A stretch of DNA of 21,191 nt. Source: a virus. The translations under genes and the position numbers were made by a program. The stretch lies in the IMG/VR virus record IMGVR_UViG_3300021356_000203, positions 1 to 21,191 of that record; one strand, 5' to 3'. The notes beneath the pieces are model-generated. The model searched no databases and was not told where the DNA came from. It worked only from the letters and a program-made list of their open reading frames with translations. Shown one piece after another: positions 7,560 through 14,789 of this stretch; position 1 is the stretch's first letter; every line of letters starts with the position of its first letter.

Positions 7560-7962
7560 AAACCCACCTCTTTTTAAAAGTCTGGCAAGCGATCACAATA
7601 CCTTCACTAGCTTCTAAAAACGCACCCCCGCCATGCCAGCCGAGGCCGAGCCTGTGGGTGTCCACGTCAAGGATCAAGTCACCGTCTTGGGGGGTTTCAG
7701 CCTCTTTAAAGCCCATGCGCCAGATAAGGGTTTCGTGCATATGGCTGACGTTTTTATAGCCAAAACTGTGCGCTACGGCTCTAAGTTCAGTATAAGACTT
7801 AGGCCAGTTTTTTCGGTTTATTTTTACATTGTCCTCTATAACTTGAAACACGGGTGCGCCAAGTTTTTCGAAATATCGACCCGTAAACAAAACACAGTCA
7901 TTTTCGCCAAAGCGAAACTTCGACGCCATAGCCCTCATAATATGATGGTGTAGTTTACTCAC
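7546..7962 (-). CDS. NlpC/P60-like tail peptidase (lambda K / GTA gp14 position)
   Basis: This 138-aa protein has F-G-E-N-D-C-V-L-F near residues 18-26, giving the likely catalytic cysteine. A later G-D-L-I and W-H-G-G-G-A-F supply a candidate histidine. This is the pattern of short NlpC/P60-type or DUF6950 proteins encoded just before the J-like protein. It would cut peptidoglycan locally during DNA injection or help assembly. The start is a GTG at 7962 behind a G-rich GGGGGAG; it overlaps the previous gene by 8 nt and the next by 14 nt. The exact family within the papain-like fold is uncertain. Confidence 0.75.
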   Translation of the reverse strand: MSKLHHHIMRAMASKFRFGENDCVLFTGRYFEKLGAPVFQVIEDNVKINRKNWPKSYTELRAVAHSFGYKNVSHMHETLIWRMGFKEAETPQDGDLILDVDTHRLGLGWHGGGAFLEASEGIVIACQTFKKRWVYDGS

Positions 7963-8578
7963 CGCTCCCCCACGTCACTTTTTGCAGAGTGCCAACACCA
8001 CTAGCGAGAAACCCAAGGGACTGATCCGTGCTGTCTTTTTCCTTCTGAGACACGTCACCCAAGGCAAATATGCGAGGGCGCGACCAATCTGAAAACTGAC
8101 TAACCGTTTTTATCGTAATCGTCGTGTTTTCTTGAGAAGTGGAATATTTAACACTGTCAACTTTGCCCTTGTGAACCCTTACTAAATTTAAATTTGCGTG
8201 TTCAGTGGTTCCGCTTGGGTTCATTGCTCCGTCATAAACAAAGGCTTCTGTTCTATTGATATCGTAGTCGCTTGTTAAAAATAAATTTAGAAGTTCGTTA
8301 TTAAGGCCCGAAAACGTCATTTGAAGGCCGTTTCGTTTAAGCTCTGCCGTTTCCGCAATGTTTGCGATTTCCAGCACACCGTCGCTGCCGTAATAAGTGT
8401 GGGACTGACTGTCATCTGGACCGTTTACATCAAAATCTAAAGCCGAGGTGTTGAAGCGCAAAATGCCATCTGTGAAAGGGGCTGCGGTCCAGTTTGGAAC
8501 CACCAGACGCACAAAATACGCCCGTGCAAAGTCTCCTGACCTTGCACTCTGAGCCGTGCTATCGAAATCTCTTGACAC
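7955..8578 (-). CDS. Tail hub protein, DUF2163-like
   Basis: A 207-aa beta-rich protein. The region V-H-K-G-K-V-D-S-V-K-Y-S...I-T-I-K-T-V-S-Q-F (about residues 134-160) matches the style of DUF2163 / lambda L-like hub proteins, which form the central tail-tip ring. Its place between the distal tail protein and the NlpC-like peptidase equals gp13 in the Rhodobacter gene transfer agent order. The ATG overlaps the previous stop by 1 nt. The C-terminus (G-T-L-Q-K-V-T-W) is short, lacking the extra C-terminal domain that some DUF2163 proteins have. Confidence 0.65.
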   Translation of the reverse strand: MSRDFDSTAQSARSGDFARAYFVRLVVPNWTAAPFTDGILRFNTSALDFDVNGPDDSQSHTYYGSDGVLEIANIAETAELKRNGLQMTFSGLNNELLNLFLTSDYDINRTEAFVYDGAMNPSGTTEHANLNLVRVHKGKVDSVKYSTSQENTTITIKTVSQFSDWSRPRIFALGDVSQKEKDSTDQSLGFLASGVGTLQKVTWGSGE

Positions 8579-9222
8579 TAATAACTCTCCAGAAAGCTAA
8601 AGCCAAATGACCCCAAAATCGGGGGCGCAATATCCCATGAATTTTGATCATTGCTGGCAAGACGCATAATGGCCCTTGGACTGTGCCGCGTTAGATTTGC
8701 GCCAGTTGAAACAGCCCCACGAAGGGCGGGAGCGAACGATATTGCCGAGGTTCCTGTGTTTGTGAGCGTTGCATCTGCCGTGACCAGTTTTAGTTCCTGA
8801 CCCTTGCTTGAGGTAATGTGAAAATAATCACCCTTTTTGAAAACGCTTTGTGTTCCGCTAATTGCTGTAGTGCTTTCGCTTGAGCTTCGCCCAACCGTCA
8901 GACTTGTAGTGTGAGCGTTTGCTGGTGATTTCGCCTCGACAACAACGGTTGCTGGCATCCCCGAACTTGGAGTGTCCTTACTTACATCGCCAAACGCAAA
9001 TGTGTTAAATGGCCCCTCTAGCTGGGTCATAAACACCTTTAAACTCTCGTAATCATCCCCTGTCAGGTTCTCCCAATTTGCCGACCCATACCATCGCGCA
9101 TGTGGAAGCCTGACATATTGGCTGGACCCCGTGAACTCAGACTGAAACGCTTGTGCGCTTCCTTGCAATCCAAAACTTAAGGCAGAAGGTTTTATGATGT
9201 CGGGAAAGGTTATAAGCGCCAT
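8578..9222 (-). CDS. Distal tail protein, DUF2460-like
   Basis: A 214-aa beta-rich protein starting with a short strand and I-I-K-P-S. It contains R-W-Y-G-S-A-N-W-E-N-L-T and a G-P-F-N-T-F-A-F-G-D motif, and its end is S-F-G-F-S-F-L-E. Position directly after the tape measure and before the hub corresponds to the distal tail (Dit/gp12) protein that forms the ring at the tube end. The middle (about residues 100-175) has Ser/Thr-rich strands that could be an inserted carbohydrate-binding-like domain; I cannot assign it. It overlaps the tape measure stop by 1 nt. Confidence 0.65.
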   Translation of the reverse strand: MALITFPDIIKPSALSFGLQGSAQAFQSEFTGSSQYVRLPHARWYGSANWENLTGDDYESLKVFMTQLEGPFNTFAFGDVSKDTPSSGMPATVVVEAKSPANAHTTSLTVGRSSSESTTAISGTQSVFKKGDYFHITSSKGQELKLVTADATLTNTGTSAISFAPALRGAVSTGANLTRHSPRAIMRLASNDQNSWDIAPPILGSFGFSFLESY

Positions 9223-11741
9223 TATCTCCGTCCACTTATTTTGCTAATTTGCCCACCGTCTTGCATATCCTGATAAATCGACTGTCGGGTTTGCTCTTTA
9301 ATCACTGCTGCGCTTTGGCGAAGTCGCGCTTCGGTAAACTGATCAGCGTTTCGGAAGTCAAAGCTTTGATTGATTGTGACCCCACCGCCCCCGATTTGGT
9401 CATTCGAATAAAGCCTTCCCGCCTCATTCGGAACAAATACCTCTCGACCTCTTTCCCCCACGACATAGGCACGATTTGGCACCATTTGACCGCCACCAGC
9501 CATAAAGCCGCCGAACATAGATGTGACCAATCTCGACATCGCCAGCTTTGCGGTCATAATCATAAACTCTTGCGCCATATCACGCATGAAGCTTGCAAAA
9601 TTAAATTTACCTGTTCTGATAAATGCGTCTAAACCGTCCTCAAGACCCTGATACATTTGCTGTCCGAACTGCATGGTTTTCTCCGCAGTATCCCCAGCGA
9701 TAGCCGCCGCTCTCATAAAGCCTTCGCCAAATTTGCTCGCAGTGTCAGAATATGTGACCCCAAGCTTTTCTAGCATTTTATTGTATTTCTCAGAGGCTTT
9801 ATGAAGCGCTTCTATATTCGACTTTTCTTTTTGTTGCTCTTTTGTGAGTTCCCCCACCAAAGGAATTTCCGCAGCGATTAGCTTGCCCATGAGGTCTTTT
9901 TGAGTGTTAAACTGCTCAAGTGACATTTCGCCTTGATGAAGCTTGTCGATCATCTTGCCGATTTCGTCGTTCAGTTGTTGTTGGAGTACATGCGCTGCGA
10001 GCGGCGTTGCTTTGCCCGTGCCTGTACTTGTGCCTGTCCTCGTGCCTGTGCCGCCGCTTGGCTGGCCTAAAACACTCGGTGGTCCTTTAAACCTGCGATC
10101 TTTTCTTCGCCCGTTTACGAAATCAAGGAACTCTGAGGCAGCATCGCTTGCGCCAGTGAAGTTCCCCTCGGTGATACTAAGACGAAGCGGCCCCATGTTT
10201 TCGCCGCGTTCATCCATATCAATCCCTGCTTTTTTCAAAACCGCACTAACCGCTTCATTCATTGTGTGTCTGAAGCCAACATTGCCACTTCTGTAATCTT
10301 GGGCTTGAGTGCGAAAGCCTTCAGCATTTGCTCGCAAACTTTCAAATGTGTCAGGGAAAAGTGAGTGCCGACCCGCGCTGGCGCGTTTACGGAAATGTTC
10401 CCCGCCTAAATGAACATCTACGCCATACCTGTTAAATAGTTCACTTAATTTTCCCGCATCTCCGACTGCCGCCCTATGTTCCTTTTGAAATGCTTCAAGG
10501 GCTTTTTGTCTGTCCCCAAACTTCCCTGTAAAGCCAAGTGGGTTTTTTCCATCAATGTCTCTTATATCACTAAACTTAAAGTCGTATGCGCCACTTTGCC
10601 CCACAACCTCACCTGGCAATGACTTCGCCGCAAGATCGTTTAGGTTGGCAAGTTGTTCGGCAATAAAGGCCGAGATATGATCAGCAACAGTCGTCAAAAC
10701 AGCTGCAAGGACGCCAACCAAGCCACCCTTCTTTCCCATGAGCATAAAGCCAAGAAAGCCAAAAGTTGAAAGGGTGCCACCCGTGAAATCATTGAAGGTA
10801 TTATATGCGCTTTTAATATTTTCAAAAAAGTTGATCACGTTGGTTGTTAAATTAACAACGCCATCAATGGCCCCTGCCGAAACCATAACAATATCTTCAA
10901 GAAGTCCAGTTGTATATTGCCCCACGGCTGCGGCATTGGCCCCTAAATCTTCAAGGGCTTTGTCCAGCTTCATATTTATGAAATCAGCCGCATCCTTTAG
11001 GAAGTCAAAAACGCCAGCGTCCATAACCCTAGACTTTAATTCAAAAACCTTATCCCCGATCATCGAAAGCGACCCAGCGAAGGTTGTCGCCATCTGAGGG
11101 GCAACCCCTGCGATCACAGACCCCCCATCTTCAAAGGCTTCTTTGATTTTATCTTGGACCTGTTGCAGTGAATACGTGGCCCCGTGTTCAAAGCCCATCA
11201 TTGCGAGAACGCCACGCTCTCTGAACGTATCCGCAGCGCCCGTACCGCCAGCCATGAGGCGCATAAACTGTGAGGCCGCATCATCGACAGTCATTCCAGT
11301 AACCGCCGCCACATCAGCGCTTGCCCGTAGGAAAAAATCTACTTGGTCAATGTCGCCCTTTAACTGCGCTGCCATACGATTTGACGCGCTAATTAAATCC
11401 TCAAAACTGAACGAAACCTCTGTCGCAAATTGTCTGGTATTCTTTAAAATCTGATTGGCGACCTTTGTGTCCTTCGTGACCGCCACCATCTGGAATTTTA
11501 CCTGTTCCAGCGTATTTGCAACTCGAATAAAGTCCCTGACAATTAACCCTGCGCCCAAGCTAATAAACGCCGTTCTAAGAGAGAATATCTGCCTCGTTAA
11601 TCCTTGAAATATTGCGAGTGATCTTTGGAACGCACCTTGAATAATACCCGCGCTACGCTTGGCAACCGCCTCTAAACTTCGAAGCTGTCTTTTTGCGGCG
11701 TCGGCATCAACGACAATATTTAATCTGGCTAGTGTACTCAT
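9222..11741 (-). CDS. Tail tape measure protein
   Basis: This 839-aa protein starts with a helical repeat-rich region and the tape-measure pattern F-S-F-E-D-L-I-S-A-S-N-R-M-A-A and A-S-Q-F-M-R-L-M-A-G-G (about residues 110-170). Hydrophobic segments lie at about 290-365, an unusual basic/polar region at about 420-560, and a Gly/Thr/Arg linker after that. It ends with the lambda-H-type C-terminus (F-N-F-A-S-F-M-R-D-M-A-Q-E-F and G-G-G-Q-M-V-P-N-R-A-Y-V-V-G-E-R-G-R-E). At about 0.15 nm per residue it predicts a tail near 125 nm. Its start overlaps the end of the GT frame by 4 nt (ATGA), the classic arrangement. Confidence 0.95.
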   Translation of the reverse strand: MSTLARLNIVVDADAAKRQLRSLEAVAKRSAGIIQGAFQRSLAIFQGLTRQIFSLRTAFISLGAGLIVRDFIRVANTLEQVKFQMVAVTKDTKVANQILKNTRQFATEVSFSFEDLISASNRMAAQLKGDIDQVDFFLRASADVAAVTGMTVDDAASQFMRLMAGGTGAADTFRERGVLAMMGFEHGATYSLQQVQDKIKEAFEDGGSVIAGVAPQMATTFAGSLSMIGDKVFELKSRVMDAGVFDFLKDAADFINMKLDKALEDLGANAAAVGQYTTGLLEDIVMVSAGAIDGVVNLTTNVINFFENIKSAYNTFNDFTGGTLSTFGFLGFMLMGKKGGLVGVLAAVLTTVADHISAFIAEQLANLNDLAAKSLPGEVVGQSGAYDFKFSDIRDIDGKNPLGFTGKFGDRQKALEAFQKEHRAAVGDAGKLSELFNRYGVDVHLGGEHFRKRASAGRHSLFPDTFESLRANAEGFRTQAQDYRSGNVGFRHTMNEAVSAVLKKAGIDMDERGENMGPLRLSITEGNFTGASDAASEFLDFVNGRRKDRRFKGPPSVLGQPSGGTGTRTGTSTGTGKATPLAAHVLQQQLNDEIGKMIDKLHQGEMSLEQFNTQKDLMGKLIAAEIPLVGELTKEQQKEKSNIEALHKASEKYNKMLEKLGVTYSDTASKFGEGFMRAAAIAGDTAEKTMQFGQQMYQGLEDGLDAFIRTGKFNFASFMRDMAQEFMIMTAKLAMSRLVTSMFGGFMAGGGQMVPNRAYVVGERGREVFVPNEAGRLYSNDQIGGGGVTINQSFDFRNADQFTEARLRQSAAVIKEQTRQSIYQDMQDGGQISKISGRR

Positions 11742-12052
11742 TTCGATTTTTCACTCGCAATTAAGACATATTCAGCGTCCAAAGATTGAACCAAGAACAC
11801 AAAACCCCAAAAGTCGATCTGGCCTGTCATTTCGGCGTATCGTGCAATCTCTCCGAAAGGGATCGCCCCAACCGCCATGCCTATGCTGCGACTTGAAGTG
11901 AGAAATTGAAACGCTTCGACAATTTCCCCTTCTTCTTGTGAAATGTCTGGACGCGATTGCAGAAAAGGCATTTTCGTTGCGTCGATTGTGCCCTGCAGTA
12001 GTTTCTCCTCATAGTGGCCCCAACTGCTCTGCCATCGTATCCAGCTTTTTAG
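11738..12052 (-). CDS. Tail assembly chaperone T part, read by -1 frameshift from G
   Basis: This frame has no needed start of its own. It opens at the slippery site and runs 104 codons to the TGA at 11738, giving a GT fusion of about 236 aa. A lone ATG at 11971 gives only 77 aa and would leave a 77-nt gap after G. The -1 frame is open across that gap and reads L-K-S-W-I-R-W...Y-E-E-K-L-L-Q-G...A-T-K before MPFLQSRPDI. Content (F-L-Q-S-R-P-D-I, E-I-A-R-Y-A-E-M-T-G, F-V-F-L-V-Q-S-L-D) fits the T domain that recruits tail tube protein to the tape measure in lambda-like tails. Confidence 0.85.
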   Translation of the reverse strand, partial: LKSWIRWQSSWGHYEEKLLQGTIDATKMPFLQSRPDISQEEGEIVEAFQFLTSSRSIGMAVGAIPFGEIARYAEMTGQIDFWGFVFLVQSLDAEYVLIASEKSK

Positions 12053-12447
12053 TTTTTTGCCATTTCCTCTAGTTTTTCGTTTCTAAATCTCTCGTTGTCT
12101 TGGGCGTATTCCACAATCAAAGCCAAAAATTCTTCAGCCGTGGGATCTGCTAAAATCTCGTAGGCTTTTTCTGGCGAATACTTTAGTTCTTTTCCGTCCA
12201 TTTGCAGACCCTTCCAGCCTAACAGGATCGTTTCAGAAACCGCCTTTGCCATTATTTGGGATTGCATATCATTGGAAAGTTTCCCCGCGTCATAGCGCCT
12301 CTGGTGGGGTGCCATCAAAGCGGTAAAACGCTGCTTGAATTTAGGGTTGCCCATACGCGCAATAAGAAAAGAGGTTTCGGTGTCGTGTTCGATCCAAACC
12401 CCCTCGCTTTGCGTTTTCCCGTCAACCTTAACTTCTGATAAATCCAT
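12049..12447 (-). CDS. Tail assembly chaperone G
   Basis: A 132-aa acidic, helical protein (I-A-R-M-G-N-P-K-F-K-Q-R-F, E-T-I-L-L-G-W-K-G-L, Y-S-P-E-K-A-Y-E-I-L). It is located between the tail tube gene and the tape measure gene, the fixed place of lambda gpG-type chaperones. The motif around W-K-G-L and the 'G-N-P-x-F' motif are common in this group. It ends A-K-N-stop exactly on a slippery A AAA AAC, allowing a small share of ribosomes to continue as GT. GGAG lies seven nt before the ATG. The protein should bind the tape measure during tail assembly and be absent from virions. Confidence 0.85.
   Translation of the reverse strand: MDLSEVKVDGKTQSEGVWIEHDTETSFLIARMGNPKFKQRFTALMAPHQRRYDAGKLSNDMQSQIMAKAVSETILLGWKGLQMDGKELKYSPEKAYEILADPTAEEFLALIVEYAQDNERFRNEKLEEMAKN
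12052..12058 (-). other. Programmed -1 ribosomal frameshift site A AAA AAC
   Basis: In the zero frame of G the last codons are GCA AAA AAC TAA, so the heptamer A AAA AAC fits the X XXY YYZ rule and sits right at the stop. After a -1 slip the frame reads CTA AAA AGC TGG and stays open to 11738. An AGAGGA about six nt upstream of the heptamer could act as a stimulating Shine-Dalgarno, as known for dnaX. I did not identify a definite downstream structure. Confidence 0.85.
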
Positions 12448-12467
12448 TTTATTCTCCGAGAGTAAAT

Positions 12468-12497
12468 GCGCGGTCTGGTCACTGCCTTTGACCGCGC
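12468..12497 (-). terminator. Hairpin after the tail tube gene (attenuator or partial terminator)
   Basis: GCGCGGTC and GACCGCGC form a perfect 8-bp, GC-rich stem around a 14-nt loop, six nt after the tail tube stop and about 20 nt before the G start codon. The following bases are ATTTACTC, only a weak T run. So it is more likely a leaky terminator or an RNA-stability hairpin that keeps the very abundant tube protein above the chaperones than a full stop. Confidence 0.45.
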
Positions 12498-12503
12498 CTT
12501 TGG

Positions 12504-13508
12504 TTAAGATGAGGCGTCAGCCCGTGTGATTTTTATGGTTGCTGCGTCAGAGGCGTAGTATTTACCTTGGAAGCCCAGTTCGACCATGACATCCGCATTC
12601 GATGAACCCGCAAGCACAGACGCGCTTGTGAACTCAATCAATGGGACTTCGAAGGTGTAAGAGTTGCCGTTTGTGTTGGCGTTGTCCTCAACTTTAAATT
12701 TCAAGCCACTTGGGTTGCCGCCAATATAACGCTGATAGAGGTTTTTGTTTTCGAAGTATAAGGACATGGTTCCCGTGACCACGAACTGACCCAGACCTAT
12801 CCGCGCTGCGCCGAGCGTTCCGATCTCATTGTTGACGCGCAAATTGTTTGCAATCGTCAAAGACAAATTCATACATTTTGTCTGATCGGCTAGAGTTGTG
12901 TTCGTCACTGTAACATCGTTTTGCGTTTGAATAAGCGTAACATCGTCGATGGCGTTCATAACGTCTGTGCTGCTCACAGAGGCCGCGTTAGGCGCTTTCA
13001 GTTGTGTCGCATCAGCAATGTCTTGAGTGCTTCCCAAGGCGCTCACAGAGCCAGTTACGATACTTCCAGCCGAAAGGTTTAACGTCATCCCGTCAAACAT
13101 AACATCTTTCATTCTGTGGAAGTTTCCGTTTGTTGCACCCGCAAACTGCTTTTCGAGCGTATAGGCTTTAATAGCTGTCCCGTTTTTCAAGACGTTCGAA
13201 CTAAAGGAACTACACATAACCCCTTCTAAAAGGTCATCCATTGCGTGGTTATAATCTACGCTGCTAACCGTGTAAGTCCCGCCGTAGGACAGCTCAAAGT
13301 TAATGTCACCAGCGACAGAAGCATCTGTTCTGATAAGGTCTGAAACATTTCGATCTGATCTGATTTCATCAGACTGCGTGTTTGAAATGTTATATGTCAG
13401 GCTTTCGCCCGTCATGCGGATCGCTTTACTTTCAATAGTGTTGGCTGCGACTGTTCCCCATGCTGTTTGCGGAGCAAGCAAAAGGGAGGCGCGATTTGTG
13501 TCGGTCAT
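12504..13508 (-). CDS. Major tail tube protein
   Basis: This 334-aa protein starts M-T-D-T-N-R-A-S-L-L-L-A-P-Q-T-A-W-G-T, a typical opening for the phage tail tube family in which W-G-T sits near residue 18. It is beta-rich with many S/T/N residues and a repeat-like L-T-I-A-N-N-L-R pattern around residues 217-225. An E-L-G-F-Q-G-K-Y-Y-A motif lies near the end. It would polymerise into the hexameric-ring tail tube. Context is decisive: terminator protein upstream, G/GT chaperones and tape measure downstream. It starts 9 nt after the tail terminator gene and is followed by a strong hairpin. It may carry an extra Ig-like C-terminal part; I cannot resolve it. Confidence 0.85.
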   Translation of the reverse strand: MTDTNRASLLLAPQTAWGTVAANTIESKAIRMTGESLTYNISNTQSDEIRSDRNVSDLIRTDASVAGDINFELSYGGTYTVSSVDYNHAMDDLLEGVMCSSFSSNVLKNGTAIKAYTLEKQFAGATNGNFHRMKDVMFDGMTLNLSAGSIVTGSVSALGSTQDIADATQLKAPNAASVSSTDVMNAIDDVTLIQTQNDVTVTNTTLADQTKCMNLSLTIANNLRVNNEIGTLGAARIGLGQFVVTGTMSLYFENKNLYQRYIGGNPSGLKFKVEDNANTNGNSYTFEVPLIEFTSASVLAGSSNADVMVELGFQGKYYASDAATIKITRADASS

Positions 13509-13517
13509 CGTGAACCT

Positions 13518-13928
13518 CTAACTTGTTGCGTCCCTGTAATAGGGAACTGTTAAATTTAACTGAAACCGCCCCTCGACTACCCCGACCCTTTGGACGTTTG
13601 GAGATCGACAGATGATTGTGCCGCTCGACCCACTGCTAAAAGTCTGGTTCCGAAAGATCGCGGCTATCGTATCGGCGTAACTTCTTGCAGTTTGTGATCC
13701 AGAGTTTGCATCAACAAAAATCTGGATTGAAATAAGACCCGTATATCTGTGACGGGGCGTTGAACCTGTGAGTTCGATCTGAGTTGCAGAGGCGTTCTGA
13801 ATAAAGATCGCAATATATTCGCTGTCAGTTGGACGAAAGCCCACGTTATCGAACGCAATCGGCGTGGTGGTCCAGTTGTCTTTCAATCGCTTTTCTATTG
13901 CCGCCCGTTCGTCTGCAAAACTTCCCAT
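13518..13928 (-). CDS. Tail terminator protein
   Basis: A 136-aa protein with an N-terminal helix (R-A-A-I-E-K-R-L-K-D-N-W), then W-T-T-T-P-I-A-F-D-N, a central R-H-R-Y-T-G-L-I-S-I-Q-I-F-V, and a C-terminal beta strand pair ending in P-Y-Y-R-D. This is the layout of DUF4128 / lambda U-like tail terminators, which cap the finished tail and join it to the head. It follows the gp10-like gene by one nt and precedes the tube gene, the usual order. Confidence 0.75.
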   Translation of the reverse strand: MGSFADERAAIEKRLKDNWTTTPIAFDNVGFRPTDSEYIAIFIQNASATQIELTGSTPRHRYTGLISIQIFVDANSGSQTARSYADTIAAIFRNQTFSSGSSGTIICRSPNVQRVGVVEGRFQLNLTVPYYRDATS

Positions 13929-13929
13929 G

Positions 13930-14325
13930 CTAACCCTTCTCTAATTCTCTAAGGGTTGCGTTTATTTCGGCCTCAACTTGAGCCACAGTCAGATCGACGA
14001 TGTTATCTTTTAAATCTATAAAGGGCGCATATTCGACGTTGTTGGTTATATAAACCTCACCCTTGCCGCTAATATATCCGACCTGATTTTGAGTTTCTGG
14101 TCCGTAGTAGCCGCTTTCGTTGTTAGGCGCTTCTGGAAGAACCGTGGGATCAACGACTTCCTCTGTGATGTTCCAAGACCCCCGCAGCCGCCCCGTATCG
14201 ACCCGTGTGTTTGCCTTGGCCTTGTTGAGAACATCAAAGCCCACCCGACGAACGGCTGTTTCGATGTTTAAACCCGCCTGTTTTACAAATTTAGAAAGGT
14301 CAAGTTCGAAGGTTTTATCCATCAT
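13930..14325 (-). CDS. HK97 gp10-like head-tail protein
   Basis: This 131-aa protein carries the family pattern: an N-terminal helix with A-V-R-R-V-G-F-D-V-L-N-K-A-K-A-N-T-R-V-D-T-G-R-L-R-G-S-W (about residues 24-51) and later N-N-V-E-Y-A-P-F-I (about 94-102). The V-D-T-G-x-L-R-x-S motif is the hallmark of the HK97 gp10 group. These are small neck or tail-completion proteins, placed between head closure and tail terminator, as here. It overlaps the upstream gene by 4 nt (ATGA). Confidence 0.85.
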   Translation of the reverse strand: MMDKTFELDLSKFVKQAGLNIETAVRRVGFDVLNKAKANTRVDTGRLRGSWNITEEVVDPTVLPEAPNNESGYYGPETQNQVGYISGKGEVYITNNVEYAPFIDLKDNIVDLTVAQVEAEINATLRELEKG

Positions 14326-14729
14326 AGCGACACCGCCACATCATACGTCGCAACGAGATCGCCTGAGAAATTAGGAGTAACCGCCGTGATACTGTATTTC
14401 TTTGAGTTAAACTCGACCTCGTAGCCAACCTCTGGGGCAAAGGCTTCACCCGCCCTCGCCATAATCAAAACAAAGTTTGCCTTGTCATATGAAGCTTGCG
14501 TTGAAAGAGGTTGCCCCCCTACCGCTATAACCTCGCTGGCACCCCCCGCCTTTGTTTTTGCAGCCGAAATAATCGCCTTTCGGGTTTGCTCTTGTTGCGA
14601 TTTACTTAGGACACCCGTTTCGGCGTTATAGCTGGAAACCTCACCGCCACGCATAATGACGGTGGTTCCAAATTGGTTCACCATTTGTGCCGCCACTGGG
14701 CCAAGGGCGTTGTCAAGCGCCGTTGCCAT
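14322..14729 (-). CDS. Head-tail connector / head closure-like protein
   Basis: A 135-aa protein with an Ala-rich N-terminal helix (A-L-D-N-A-L-G-P-V-A-A-Q-M-V-N-Q-F-G), then beta strands including V-I-M-R-G-G-E-V, F-V-L-I-M-A and a C-terminal Y-S-I-T-A-V-T-P. The helix-then-small-beta-barrel layout and its place just before the gp10-like gene fit a head closure or stopper protein of the neck. The family is not recognised with certainty. GAGG lies six nt before the ATG, and a TATAAT promoter with palindrome lies upstream, so this may be the first gene of the connector/tail transcript. Confidence 0.6.
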   Translation of the reverse strand: MATALDNALGPVAAQMVNQFGTTVIMRGGEVSSYNAETGVLSKSQQEQTRKAIISAAKTKAGGASEVIAVGGQPLSTQASYDKANFVLIMARAGEAFAPEVGYEVEFNSKKYSITAVTPNFSGDLVATYDVAVSL

Positions 14730-14756
14730 ATTACACCTCGCGAAGTGATTTGCCGC

Positions 14757-14776
14757 ATTATATTACATTTCGTAAT
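14757..14776 (-). promoter_or_regulatory. TATAAT promoter overlapped by ATTAC-N5-GTAAT palindrome
   Basis: On the minus strand a perfect TATAAT (14762-14757) lies about 27 nt upstream of the connector start codon. The palindrome ATTACGAAATGTAAT (14776-14762) fills most of the spacer and shares its last T with the -10 box. The -35 match is weak (TTTATT-like, 16-nt spacing), as expected for an activated or repressed promoter. The arms and 5-nt spacing equal those of the palindrome at 3104-3118. Confidence 0.5.
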
Positions 14777-14789
14777 AAAATAAAGCAGC

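Noticed and set aside
11738-11971. Separate 77-aa gene starting at the ATG at 11971
   Set aside because: No good ribosome binding site, and the same frame is open from the slippery site at 12052; it is better explained as the T part of a frameshift fusion.
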